DNA from: Roseibium sp. MMSF_3412
GTDB taxonomy: Bacteria > Pseudomonadota > Alphaproteobacteria > Rhizobiales > Stappiaceae
Direction: 5' to 3'
Assembly (NCBI RefSeq): GCF_030733265.1
Contig: NZ_JASHJI010000003.1
Location: 434,001 to 498,000 of the forward strand
Length of the DNA: 64,000 nt
Shown: positions 16,433-24,322 of the stretch, one piece after another
Layout: every line of letters starts with the position of its first letter
Numbering within the stretch: the first letter of the stretch is position 1
The notes under the pieces: generated by a model
The model's database searches: none
Seen by the model: the letters and a program-made list of their open reading frames with translations, nothing else
Told to the model about the DNA's origin: nothing
Position numbers and translations under genes: made by a program

Positions 16433-17491
16433 TTATGTGCCTGCCGAAAAGAGCGGCGGGATCCGGCCGAGCGTCAGGAAGCCGATGCGTATCAGTCCCT
16501 GATCGATTGCGACGGGAAGCGCGATTGATGGAACACCGTCGATATCGCTTTCCGCCCCTTTCAGGCTTTGAACCACACTGCTGACAATCGAAAAGCTGTT
16601 GTCGCGTGGGGGAAACAGCGGCTTGATCAACTCAAGCAACCCGTCTGCATTGCCGATCGTCAGATTGATTTTGCCGGAAACCGTTCCATCCCCGTTGACC
16701 AGAAGATCTCCGGCCGCATCGACGCGGCTGTCTCCGACAACGGTCTCAAACAGCACCAGCTTGACCGGAAGCCGGCCGTTCTGCTGTTGCACCAGCGCGG
16801 CAAGATTGGCTCCGGTCAGAAGCGCGGAACCGCCCGCCACCTGAACGTGGCCGCGCATGTCGATCACCGCACCGAATTCCGGCAAAGATTTCAGCTGCAG
16901 CGCATCGACGGAAATAAAACCGTCCACCGCATTGGTTGTTTCAGGGGCGTTGCGCAGGTGGATCTCCGCCTTCTCGGCCGCAAACAACCCGCGTGACACC
17001 GGGTTTTCAAAAGCCGCCTCGGGCTTTTGCAGGACGGCATCGAACGCGCCGAGCGCGCTGCTGGAAAACTTGACGCTCGCGCGTGCCGTGTCCCAGCTCA
17101 TCTCGCCGAGAACACCGCCGAGCGGTTCGGCGATGGATGCCGGTGCCTTGGCCTCGAAAATGATATGCCAGGGGTTATAGATCAGCGCGACGGCATTGAG
17201 CCCCCCGAGCGATCCCCTGGTACCGTAACGGTCACTGGACGCAAGTTCCGTGCAGTATACTTCGTACCGAAAGGGATAGCCGGCGATCGCAAGGTCCGAA
17301 CAGGAGAGATCCAGTCCGTTGGTTTTCAGGGCCTGCAGCTGTGTGTCGAGCTGGTCGGCGAGCACGGACCGGCCGAAGAACCAGGCGCCCGACCATCCGG
17401 CGATGACCAGCCCGATGGCGCACATAAGCAGGATGTACCGGCGTCTTGACGGCTTGCTTGGCTTGTTCTCGTGTTCTGACACTGCTTTCAT
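16433..17491 (-). CDS. DUF2125 domain membrane-anchored protein
   Basis: 352 residues. An N-terminal membrane anchor (YILLMCAIGLVIAGWSGAWF, about residues 20-40) precedes a large beta-rich periplasmic region. LDLSCSDLAIAGYPFRYEV is the DUF2125 signature, with two conserved Cys in the first part (SCSD and VYCTEL). Function is unknown; the architecture resembles AsmA/YdgA-like envelope proteins. Divergent from chaC, a pairing seen in Rhizobiales. The ATG at 17491 directly follows an in-frame GTG. Confidence 0.85.
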   Translation of the reverse strand: MKAVSEHENKPSKPSRRRYILLMCAIGLVIAGWSGAWFFGRSVLADQLDTQLQALKTNGLDLSCSDLAIAGYPFRYEVYCTELASSDRYGTRGSLGGLNAVALIYNPWHIIFEAKAPASIAEPLGGVLGEMSWDTARASVKFSSSALGAFDAVLQKPEAAFENPVSRGLFAAEKAEIHLRNAPETTNAVDGFISVDALQLKSLPEFGAVIDMRGHVQVAGGSALLTGANLAALVQQQNGRLPVKLVLFETVVGDSRVDAAGDLLVNGDGTVSGKINLTIGNADGLLELIKPLFPPRDNSFSIVSSVVQSLKGAESDIDGVPSIALPVAIDQGLIRIGFLTLGRIPPLFSAGT

Positions 17492-17595
17492 CACTCTCGG
17501 TTCGGCGCTCTCTATCAGACCGGCATGCGCGCTTCATTGAATCATTGTCCCGGTATTGCTATCTCCGCCAGCGGCATAATGATAGACAGGACGAT

Positions 17596-18117
17596 ATGAG
17601 CAATTTTTGGGTATTTGGCTACGGGTCTTTGATGTGGAACCCGGGATTCAACCATATTCGATCCGCACCGGCCCTTTTGAGAGGCGCTCACCGGGCACTC
17701 TGTGTTTACTCATGGGTTCATCGCGGCACCCAGGAACGGCCCGGACTTGTGTTCGGACTGGACAATGGCGGTGCCTGCCGCGGCATGGCCTACCAGGTGG
17801 CCGAAGATATCTGGCCGGACACTCTGGACTATCTTCGTGCCCGTGAGCAGACCACGATGGTCTACAAGGAACATTGGCACAACATCGAACTTGATGGCGG
17901 CGAGAAGGTGCATGCGCTTGTCTACATGGTCGACCACGGCCATCCGCAATATGCGGGCGCGCTGCCGCTCGAGGAACAGCTGAAAATCGTGGACGGGGCG
18001 GTCGGAAAGTCGGGCGAGAACCCGGAATACGTGATCAACACAGCCGCGCATCTTGAGGAAATGGGGATTGCCGACAGCAATCTTGCCTGGCTCGCCGAAC
18101 GCCTGAAATCACTGTGA
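17596..18117 (+). CDS. chaC: ChaC-like gamma-glutamylcyclotransferase
   Basis: 173 residues. WVFGYGSLMWNPGF at the N-terminus is the substrate-binding GYGSL loop of the gamma-glutamylcyclotransferase fold, and the Glu in YLRAREQTTMVY is the catalytic acid. YVINTAAHLEEMGIAD is the usual C-terminal block. ChaC-type enzymes degrade glutathione to 5-oxoproline and Cys-Gly in the cytoplasm. ATG at 17596 lies 7 bases after ACAGGA; upstream in-frame starts would cross the divergent promoter. The 3' end overlaps the plsC 3' end by 9 bp. Confidence 0.9.
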   Translation: MSNFWVFGYGSLMWNPGFNHIRSAPALLRGAHRALCVYSWVHRGTQERPGLVFGLDNGGACRGMAYQVAEDIWPDTLDYLRAREQTTMVYKEHWHNIELDGGEKVHALVYMVDHGHPQYAGALPLEEQLKIVDGAVGKSGENPEYVINTAAHLEEMGIADSNLAWLAERLKSL

Positions 18118-18903
18118 GGACATGACCTCGGCCCCTGCGGCCCGCTTACCCGCATCGACATTCTTGAGCACGGGGGACGGCTCCGGCGCGGTCCTGGCTT
18201 CCTCGATCAGCCTGTTGCTGGCCGTTTCAATCGTCTCGACCAGCTGTTCATAGAAAACCTCGTTCGAAAGACCCGGCTCGATCGGCGGCAGGATTTCGAC
18301 GATCACCGTTCCCGGATAGACCTTCCACGACGAACGCGGCCAGTAGAGCCCGGCATTGTGCGCGATCGGAACAACCGGGCATTTCAGGTCCCGGTAGAGA
18401 TGCGTGATCCCGTATTTGTATTTCGGCTCCGCGCCGGCAGGGCGGCGCGTCCCTTCCGGGAAGATCATGATCTGGCGTTCTTCGGCGATTGCTTCCTTGG
18501 CGGCTTCCATCATCGCCGCCAGCGCTTCTGAACGTTTGCCGCGATTGATGGGGATCTGCCGGTATTTCGCCGTGTACCATCCGAAAATCGGTATCCAGCG
18601 AAGTTCGCGTTTCAGGATGAAAGTCGGGCTTGAAAACAACGGGATAAGCGACACCGTTTCCCAGGCGGACTGGTGTTTCATCGCGGCGATATATCCGCCT
18701 TCCGGCAGGTGCTCCCGGCCCCTGATCTCCACCTTCAGGCCTGCGACCACGCGCATCAGCCAAATAAGGCTGCGCGACCAGAACGGCACGATGGGCCAGC
18801 CCCATTTGCGCGGCAATAGCATCACCGGCGAGAACAGGATCATTTCAATGAAGGTTACCGCGTAAAACAGCACCTGAAAAAGGGTAGATCGCAGAAGAAT
18901 CAT
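18109..18903 (-). CDS. plsC: 1-acyl-sn-glycerol-3-phosphate acyltransferase (PlsC-like)
   Basis: 264 residues. An N-terminal membrane region (about 5-55) precedes the four PlsC blocks: KHQSAWET (HX4D-type motif with Glu in the acid position), PIFGWYTAKYRQIPINRGK, MIFPEGTRRPAG, and VVPIAHNAGLYW. Converts lysophosphatidate to phosphatidate at the inner membrane. It ends the ftsE-ftsX-ydcF-plsC minus-strand run, an order I know from rhizobia. HX4E instead of HX4D is common in this branch. A polar tail of about 35 residues follows the domain. Confidence 0.9.
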   Translation of the reverse strand: MILLRSTLFQVLFYAVTFIEMILFSPVMLLPRKWGWPIVPFWSRSLIWLMRVVAGLKVEIRGREHLPEGGYIAAMKHQSAWETVSLIPLFSSPTFILKRELRWIPIFGWYTAKYRQIPINRGKRSEALAAMMEAAKEAIAEERQIMIFPEGTRRPAGAEPKYKYGITHLYRDLKCPVVPIAHNAGLYWPRSSWKVYPGTVIVEILPPIEPGLSNEVFYEQLVETIETASNRLIEEARTAPEPSPVLKNVDAGKRAAGAEVMSSQ

Positions 18904-18959
18904 GGCACCAGAAAACCAGAACAGAGCAAGGTCGCCGCTAAGCCAGGTTCTGATCGAAT

Positions 18960-19688
18960 TCAGCTCATGGCCCTTACGGTATTGCGGAGTCTGGCGAGGA
19001 TATACTTCACATATTCGCGCATGAGAAGCCGGATCGTGGCAGGCTTCTGATACCAGGTGTCCAATTCAAGGTCTTTGGCGAAGACCGGGTAGGCAATCAG
19101 GTTGACGTCCGGCAACACGTCGGAGAGTTCCGCCTTCGCTCTCGGTATATGGTAGGCGCTGGTGACCACCAGAAGCGAGTTGAAGCCGTTCTTTTGCACC
19201 CATACCGCGGTTTCCGTGGCATTGCCCGCCGTGTTGAGGGCAACCCTGTCAAGATCGACGCTGGCCTTTTCAAGCGGCATGCTTGACGATGTCACAGCCG
19301 CCAGCTGCTCACGCGTCGTACCCGGGTGCACACCGGATATCAGCAGCCGGTCGGCGTGGCCTTCTTCCAGCAGACGCAATCCTTCGCTGACGCGGGCCTG
19401 ACCGCCGGTCAACACAACAATCGCATCCGCACTGGTCACGTCCGGCACCGTCGCCGTCGAGATCTGATGCGCGAAATAGAGAAATTGGCCGAGGATCCCA
19501 CCGGCAAGCGCAAGCAGCACCGTAACGAAGGCAATGCGCAACCCGAAGCGTTTCTTCCGCACACCCCCGGTCGCGGACCGGGTAATTTCCGCGGACACGT
19601 TTGCGGTGCCGGTGCCACTTTCTTCAGCTGCACCAGCTTCCAGGCCACTCCGAGAGGCCGAATCAAACGCTGTGTCTAAACGCATCAT
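18960..19688 (-). CDS. YdcF / DUF218-family membrane protein
   Basis: 242 residues. A polar N-terminus (about 45 residues), one membrane helix (IAFVTVLLALAGGILGQFLY), then a DUF218 domain: SADAIVVLTGGQARVSEGL, LLISGVHPGTTR, NTAGNATETAVW, and SLLVVTSAYHIPRA. DUF218 proteins (SanA, YdcF, ElyC) act in envelope or peptidoglycan-precursor homeostasis; the reaction is not settled. It follows ftsX by 52 bp and precedes plsC by 56 bp, suggesting a shared envelope/division transcript. Confidence 0.87.
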   Translation of the reverse strand: MMRLDTAFDSASRSGLEAGAAEESGTGTANVSAEITRSATGGVRKKRFGLRIAFVTVLLALAGGILGQFLYFAHQISTATVPDVTSADAIVVLTGGQARVSEGLRLLEEGHADRLLISGVHPGTTREQLAAVTSSSMPLEKASVDLDRVALNTAGNATETAVWVQKNGFNSLLVVTSAYHIPRAKAELSDVLPDVNLIAYPVFAKDLELDTWYQKPATIRLLMREYVKYILARLRNTVRAMS

Positions 19689-19740
19689 TGGACGAGTGTG
19701 GTCTTCGATTGAGCCAATTTCGCGGCATTGACCATTAAAA

Positions 19741-20781
19741 TCAATCCACTTTTGCCAGATGCGCCTTCACCGCAAGTCCGGAGGTCAGTGCCGTCAGGAT
19801 CGCGACAAGAAAGACCACCGCCAGCACACCCAGGTAGCCAGGCAGGCTGACGGAGACGGAACCGAACAGGGCTGACAACTGATCGGACCCCGCCTGCCCG
19901 GAAGACTGGCGCGTGAGCAGATCCACAAATACGAAACACAGGATCGCGGCGACACCGCCCGACACTCCCCCCTTGAGGCCGAGCAAAAGGAAGTGGCGTT
20001 GAAACTCTCTTGCGATGAAACCGTCTTCGGCACCGACAAAGTGCAGGACGGAGACAACGTCCTTGTTGCCCGCCATGGCCGACTGGGTCGCAAACACCAC
20101 GCTGAGCACCATGGATCCGAGCACGAGGATCATGATGGCGACACCACCGGCAACAACCGCGCCGGCCATTGCCGAAAGGCGCGATGTCCAGATGGAGTGG
20201 TCATCGACACTGGCACCTGTTACCTGCTGGGACACGGATGTGCGCAGTTGTTGCAGGTCCACGAGGTCGGGGTCGCCGATCGAGATCTGGATCAGCCTTG
20301 GGACAGGCAGTCCTTCGAGTTCAAGTCCTTCGCCGAGCCACGGCTCCAACAGGGACTTGGTTTCCGCGTCGGAGAGGGCGCGCACGGCGGAGATGCCCGG
20401 GAACTCCTGGACGAGCGCAACGGCCTTGTCGATCTCGCGCAGCATGTCGACGCCTTCCGTCGGCCGGATCTGGATCGTGATTTCCCGAACAAGATCGTTC
20501 TGCCAGGCATCGGCGGCATCCCAGACGACGGTCACGGCACCAACCGTGAGGCAGGCCAGGAAACTCATGATGGCGACAACGAGTGTCAGCGCGCGGCCGG
20601 CGACCGATTGCGGCGGCACGATCGCAGCCGACGGCCGCAGCTTGGCATCATCGCCCTGTTCCGGTTTTGCGGCTTTCGGCTTCGGTTTTTTCCTGGTCCG
20701 CTTGGGACGCCCCGGCCGTTTCGGCGGTTTGACTTCGACGACAGACGCCTGCTTGTCATCTTCTGTGTCTGGTTGGGCCAT
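19741..20781 (-). CDS. ftsX: Cell division ABC transporter permease FtsX
   Basis: About 346 residues from ATG 20781; a GTG at 20811 adds ten residues and has GAAGGGG very close to it, so the start is uncertain. A basic proline-rich cytoplasmic N-terminus (PPKRPGRPKRTRKKPKPK) precedes TM1, a periplasmic loop of about 110 residues, and three C-terminal helices. This is the FtsX layout. With FtsE it controls septal peptidoglycan hydrolases. The C-terminal half has the conserved VLHFVGAEDGFIAREFQRHF block. Lies 57 bp (or 26 bp) after ftsE. Confidence 0.92.
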   Translation of the reverse strand: MAQPDTEDDKQASVVEVKPPKRPGRPKRTRKKPKPKAAKPEQGDDAKLRPSAAIVPPQSVAGRALTLVVAIMSFLACLTVGAVTVVWDAADAWQNDLVREITIQIRPTEGVDMLREIDKAVALVQEFPGISAVRALSDAETKSLLEPWLGEGLELEGLPVPRLIQISIGDPDLVDLQQLRTSVSQQVTGASVDDHSIWTSRLSAMAGAVVAGGVAIMILVLGSMVLSVVFATQSAMAGNKDVVSVLHFVGAEDGFIAREFQRHFLLLGLKGGVSGGVAAILCFVFVDLLTRQSSGQAGSDQLSALFGSVSVSLPGYLGVLAVVFLVAILTALTSGLAVKAHLAKVD

Positions 20782-20837
20782 TCTGTTGCCTGGTTGTCTG
20801 TCTTCCGCCACACCCCTTCTTTTTAAAGGGGGAATTG

Positions 20838-21497
20838 CTAGTCGAATATCGAAAGGCGTCCGTCCGCGAGCACCATCCGCCGTGCATCCACCTGTTCCAG
20901 CAATGCGATATCGTGTGTTGCGATGACCACGGACGTGCCGAGTTTGTTCAATTCTATGAAAAGACGCAACAGACGGCGCGCAAGGGGTGGATCCACGTTT
21001 CCCGTAGGCTCGTCGGCAAGCAGAACCTCGGGCCGTGTGATCAGCGCTCTAGCGATTGCCGCGCGTTGTTTCTCACCGCCGGAAAGAACGGGTGGCAGCA
21101 CATGCATTCTGTCTCCGAGCCCGACCCATTTCAGAAGGTCGATCACATCGGCACGATAGTCGGATTCCTGCTTGCCGACGACGCGCAGCGGCAAAGCGAC
21201 ATTCTCGTAGGTCGTCAGATGATCCAGCAGCCGGAAATCCTGAAAAACGACCCCGATCTTGCGGCGCAGTTTCGGCAATTCCTGCTTGTCGATGACGCTC
21301 AGGTCGCGATTGAACACCTTGATAAGGCCGCGCGTTGGCCGAAGCGACATGAAAAGAAGCCGGATCAGGCTGGTCTTGCCCGCGCCCGAAGGTCCGGTCA
21401 GAAACTGAAACGACTGCGGCTCGATCTGAAAGGTCAGGTCGCGCAGGATTTCCGGTCCCATGCCGTATCTCAATCCGACATTCTCAAAGCGGATCAC
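20838..21497 (-). CDS. ftsE: Cell division ATP-binding protein FtsE
   Basis: 219-residue ABC ATPase. Walker A GPSGAGKTS near residue 35, Q-loop VFQDFRLL, signature LSGGEKQR, Walker B VLLADEPTGNVD, and H-loop ATHD are all intact. The sequence LLFMSLRPTRG and DEPTGNVDP match FtsE. Starts at GTG 21497 with AGGAGAC upstream. A TTAA-N7-TTAAC CtrA box lies 43-57 bp upstream on the coding strand, so cell-cycle control is plausible. Divergent from the zinc-ribbon gene. Confidence 0.95.
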   Translation of the reverse strand: MIRFENVGLRYGMGPEILRDLTFQIEPQSFQFLTGPSGAGKTSLIRLLFMSLRPTRGLIKVFNRDLSVIDKQELPKLRRKIGVVFQDFRLLDHLTTYENVALPLRVVGKQESDYRADVIDLLKWVGLGDRMHVLPPVLSGGEKQRAAIARALITRPEVLLADEPTGNVDPPLARRLLRLFIELNKLGTSVVIATHDIALLEQVDARRMVLADGRLSIFD

Positions 21498-21539
21498 ACA
21501 AATGTCTCCTGTTGATGGACCGACGCTATAGCCATGCCG

Positions 21540-21554
21540 TTAACGGTGCATTAA
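21540..21554 (-). promoter_or_regulatory. CtrA box (TTAA-N7-TTAAC) upstream of ftsE
   Basis: On the plus strand TTAA-CGGTGCA-TTAA; on the ftsE strand it reads TTAA-TGCACCG-TTAAC (running into 21539), the exact CtrA consensus known from Caulobacter and other alphaproteobacteria. It lies in the 194-bp divergent region, 43 bp from the ftsE start and about 140 bp from the zinc-ribbon gene. cpdR, a CtrA-proteolysis regulator, lies 1.7 kb away. Confidence 0.6.
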
Positions 21555-21691
21555 TCATATAAAGGTCCATTAGAATCCTGAAAGCCCATCACCGGATTTG
21601 CTGGCATTTGTCCAACATTTCGTGCTGGAATTCGCCTGATCGGTCACACGAGAACAGCACTTGAGCATGCCATGACGAAAGGTCTTCACAA

Positions 21692-22645
21692 ATGAAGATC
21701 ACATGTCCGGATTGCAGTACGTCCTACGAAATAAAGGCGGAAGCTGTAGGCCAGCAAGGGCGCAGCGTCAAATGCGCCAAATGCGGCAACCGCTGGTTTG
21801 TTTCGGCCGATGACGACGATGCCGCCGAATTCAAGAATGCCGAAGCCGGATCGGCTGCAAAGCCCGACGAAGAAGACGCTGCCCAGGACGAGGCGGAATG
21901 GGCCGCAGACGCTGAAGCCGACAATGCGCCTTCGGACGATGCCAGCCAGCAGGATGACGAGGACTCATTCGATACCGACGATGAGGACGACGGCTTTTCG
22001 GCAGGTGATGACGATCCGCCTTCGACAAAAGACGAGGACAATTTCGCCGCAGACCTCGAGGCCGATGAAAACGGTGATGAGGACGACGGCACCGAGGACA
22101 TCGAGTCGCAGGCCAAAAGACCGAAGATCATCGTCAATCCGGACAAGTTCCGGCGCAATCACATCGGCGCTGTCATCGGCTGGCTTGGGCGGCGAAACTT
22201 CAGACGGATCGGCGGCATCCTGATATTCGGTGTCGCGCTCGCCGTGGTCGCCTCGTTTGTGTTCCTGCGCGACGGCATGGTCAAACAGTCGCCAGACCTG
22301 GCCAGCCTCTTCCAGATGATCGGGTTTGACGTCAACTTGCGCGGGCTGGAATTCAGGAACCTGCGCACCTTCTCTGAAATCGAGGCAGGCAAGCAGATCC
22401 TTGTCGTGGAGGGTTCGATCCGCAATCTCCTCGATGAAGCCAATCCCGTTCCCGCCGTCCGGCTGTCGATTCGCAATTCGGATCTCCAGGAGGTATACGC
22501 CTGGACCGTGGAGCCCCGGACCAAGGCGCTCAACGGGCTCGACGAGACCCGGTTCAGGACGATACTGGCCGATCCTCCGCAGGACGCTTCCGATATTCAG
22601 GTCCGTTTCATAGAGCGCGGGCAACGCCAGATAGTACTTGAGTGA
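21692..22645 (+). CDS. MJ0042-type zinc-ribbon membrane protein
   Basis: 317 residues. The N-terminus ITCPDCSTSYEIKAE ... VKCAKCGNRWFV is a four-Cys zinc ribbon (zinc_ribbon_4/MJ0042). A strongly acidic low-complexity linker covers about residues 38-140. One membrane helix lies near residues 172-193 (GGILIFGVALAVVASFVFL), followed by a DUF3426-like extracytoplasmic domain (VEGSIRNLLDEANPVPAVRL). Function unknown. The stop overlaps the possible GTG start of hpt (GTGA), and the divergent ftsE arrangement is conserved in related genomes as far as I recall. Confidence 0.82.
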   Translation: MKITCPDCSTSYEIKAEAVGQQGRSVKCAKCGNRWFVSADDDDAAEFKNAEAGSAAKPDEEDAAQDEAEWAADAEADNAPSDDASQQDDEDSFDTDDEDDGFSAGDDDPPSTKDEDNFAADLEADENGDEDDGTEDIESQAKRPKIIVNPDKFRRNHIGAVIGWLGRRNFRRIGGILIFGVALAVVASFVFLRDGMVKQSPDLASLFQMIGFDVNLRGLEFRNLRTFSEIEAGKQILVVEGSIRNLLDEANPVPAVRLSIRNSDLQEVYAWTVEPRTKALNGLDETRFRTILADPPQDASDIQVRFIERGQRQIVLE

Positions 22646-22647
22646 CC

Positions 22648-23214
22648 ATGACGACAAACATTCACACGCTTTTCGACGAAGACGCCATCGCCATGCGGGT
22701 CGCAGCGCTTGCGCGGGAAATTGCAGAAGGCCAACCCAGGGATCTGCTGGTCGTTGCAGTGCTGAAAGGCAGCTTCATTTTCGCCGCTGACCTTGTCAGG
22801 GCCATGCACCGTGCCGAACTGGAGCCCGAGATGGAGTTCATCCACCTGTCTTCCTACGGGGCCGGCACGGAAGGGTCGGACAACATCCGCGTGTTGCGCG
22901 ATGTTGAAAGCGACGTGACAAATCGTGACATCATTCTGGTCGATGACATCTTAGAATCGGGCCGCACGCTGGCCTTCGCCCGCGAGCGGTTGATGGAGCG
23001 CGGGGCACGCTCCGTCAAGATCGCGGCGCTGCTGGATAAGCCCGAGCGCCGCAAAGCTGCCATATCTGCAGACTATGTCGGGTTTGCCTGTCCTGATAAG
23101 TTTGTCGTCGGATACGGTATGGATATGGGTCACGCGTGGCGGCAGTTGCCCTTTATTGGATATGTTGCACCTTCTGAAAACGAAGCGGCAGCTGACGGCA
23201 AGACAGGAGAGTGA
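22648..23214 (+). CDS. hpt: Hypoxanthine phosphoribosyltransferase
   Basis: 188 residues. The PRPP-binding loop IILVDDILESGRTL sits mid-protein. The PPi loop region is VVAVLKGSFIFAADL, and the purine-binding part is VGYGMDMGHAWRQLPFIGYV. It salvages hypoxanthine/guanine with PRPP. ATG at 22648 is listed; an in-frame GTG at 22642 overlaps the previous stop. Part of the zinc-ribbon-hpt-cpdR run. Its stop overlaps the region just before the cpdR start. Confidence 0.9.
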   Translation: MTTNIHTLFDEDAIAMRVAALAREIAEGQPRDLLVVAVLKGSFIFAADLVRAMHRAELEPEMEFIHLSSYGAGTEGSDNIRVLRDVESDVTNRDIILVDDILESGRTLAFARERLMERGARSVKIAALLDKPERRKAAISADYVGFACPDKFVVGYGMDMGHAWRQLPFIGYVAPSENEAAADGKTGE

Positions 23215-23216
23215 GC

Positions 23217-23612
23217 ATGTCTCGCATTCTTCTCACGGAAGACGATGACGCGGTAAGAAGCTTCGTGAAGCGCGCGTTGGAGCTTGACGGACATACGGTC
23301 AGCGTCGCCGAGGATGGCGGTGAGGCCGTCGAAGTGCTCACCCGCGAAAAAGGCGGCTTCGACCTGCTTGTGTCCGACATCAAGATGCCGGTCATGGATG
23401 GCATAGCGCTCGCGCTGCACACGGCGCGCGATTTTCCGGACATGCCGATCCTGCTGATGACCGGCTTCGCCGATCAGCGCGAAAGAGCCAACGGATTGGA
23501 CGCGCTGGTACATGACGTGATCACCAAGCCGTTCTCCCTCGCCGATATCCGCAAGGCGGTGCGCGATGCCATCTCAGGCGTTCTGCCGGAGGACACGCGC
23601 AGATACGCGTAA
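23217..23612 (+). CDS. cpdR: CpdR-like single-domain response regulator
   Basis: 131 residues, one receiver domain and nothing else. Acidic pocket DDD at residues 9-11, phospho-acceptor Asp54 (VSDIKMPVMDG), Thr in MTGFADQRERANGLDAL, and Lys in VITKPFSL. The GLDALVHDVITKPF region is characteristic of CpdR. Unphosphorylated CpdR primes ClpXP to degrade CtrA-pathway factors in Caulobacter and Sinorhizobium. A tail of about 12 residues extends past the usual end and finishes RRYA. ATG at 23217 chosen over GTG at 23211; AGGAGAG precedes it. Confidence 0.85.
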   Translation: MSRILLTEDDDAVRSFVKRALELDGHTVSVAEDGGEAVEVLTREKGGFDLLVSDIKMPVMDGIALALHTARDFPDMPILLMTGFADQRERANGLDALVHDVITKPFSLADIRKAVRDAISGVLPEDTRRYA

Positions 23613-23667
23613 GCCCATGGACGTATCCATCAATCGGGACCACAAGTCCTCGCGAAGCAACCGGCGC

Positions 23668-23684
23668 ATGCGGTAGCACCGCAT
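23668..23684. repeat. Short perfect hairpin after cpdR
   Basis: ATGCGGT, three bases, ACCGCAT: a perfect 7-bp stem in the 106-bp gap between cpdR and the LysE-type gene. No T-run follows, so if it terminates transcription it is not by the classical mechanism. Confidence 0.3.
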
Positions 23685-23718
23685 TGACCTGGCCTGTCCC
23701 ATCTTCTACCACGCAGGC

Positions 23719-24309
23719 ATGATCACCTTCGCGCTTGCGGTCTTCTTCCTCATCATTACACCCGGACCCGGCGTCCTGTCCGTCGCCGGCGTCGGCTCGG
23801 CCTTCGGCTTTGCTGCAGGCGCGCGCTATATCGGCGGATTGTTTGTCGGCACCAATCTTGTTGCACTTGCGGTCGTCTCGGGAATGGCGGCCGTGATTTT
23901 GGCAAACGAGAACATCAGGGCCGTCCTCATGGTCGCGTCGATGGGATATCTGGTCTATCTCGCCTACAAGATCGCGTTTGCCGGTTCGCGCATCGGCTTC
24001 AGCGAGGCCAAGACGGCCCCCGGCTTCTGGTCCGGCATAATCCTGCAAACGGTGAACCCGAAGGCCTACGCGGTGAACACCGCGCTCCTGACAGGTTTCG
24101 CGTTCTGGCCGGAGAGCCTGTTTATTGAAACGGTTCTGAAGTTCCTGATCATGAACATGATCTGGTTGCCGATCCATTTCATCTGGCTGTACGCCGGGAT
24201 GGCATTGCACCGGCTTGATCTCGACCCGCGGGTGCAGCGCCGCATCAATTTTGCGATGGCCGGGTCGCTGCTTGCCGTCGTTGCGCTGGCATTTCTCGCA
24301 ACGGACTGA
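23719..24309 (+). CDS. LysE-family amino acid exporter
   Basis: 196 residues, about six hydrophobic segments. The N-terminus FLIITPGPGVLSVAGVGSAFG is the LysE/RhtB signature (TPGP motif), and GIILQTVNPKAYAVNTALL carries the conserved NPK motif. These permeases export amino acids or derivatives using the proton gradient. Substrate unknown. Convergent with the large TIGR02302 gene (13-bp gap). Confidence 0.87.
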   Translation: MITFALAVFFLIITPGPGVLSVAGVGSAFGFAAGARYIGGLFVGTNLVALAVVSGMAAVILANENIRAVLMVASMGYLVYLAYKIAFAGSRIGFSEAKTAPGFWSGIILQTVNPKAYAVNTALLTGFAFWPESLFIETVLKFLIMNMIWLPIHFIWLYAGMALHRLDLDPRVQRRINFAMAGSLLAVVALAFLATD

Positions 24310-24322
24310 AGGCCCCCCGGGA

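Noticed and set aside
23613-23718. Possible tRNA or small RNA between cpdR and the LysE-type gene
   Set aside because: Only one 7-bp hairpin; no cloverleaf, no T-loop or CCA-like end.
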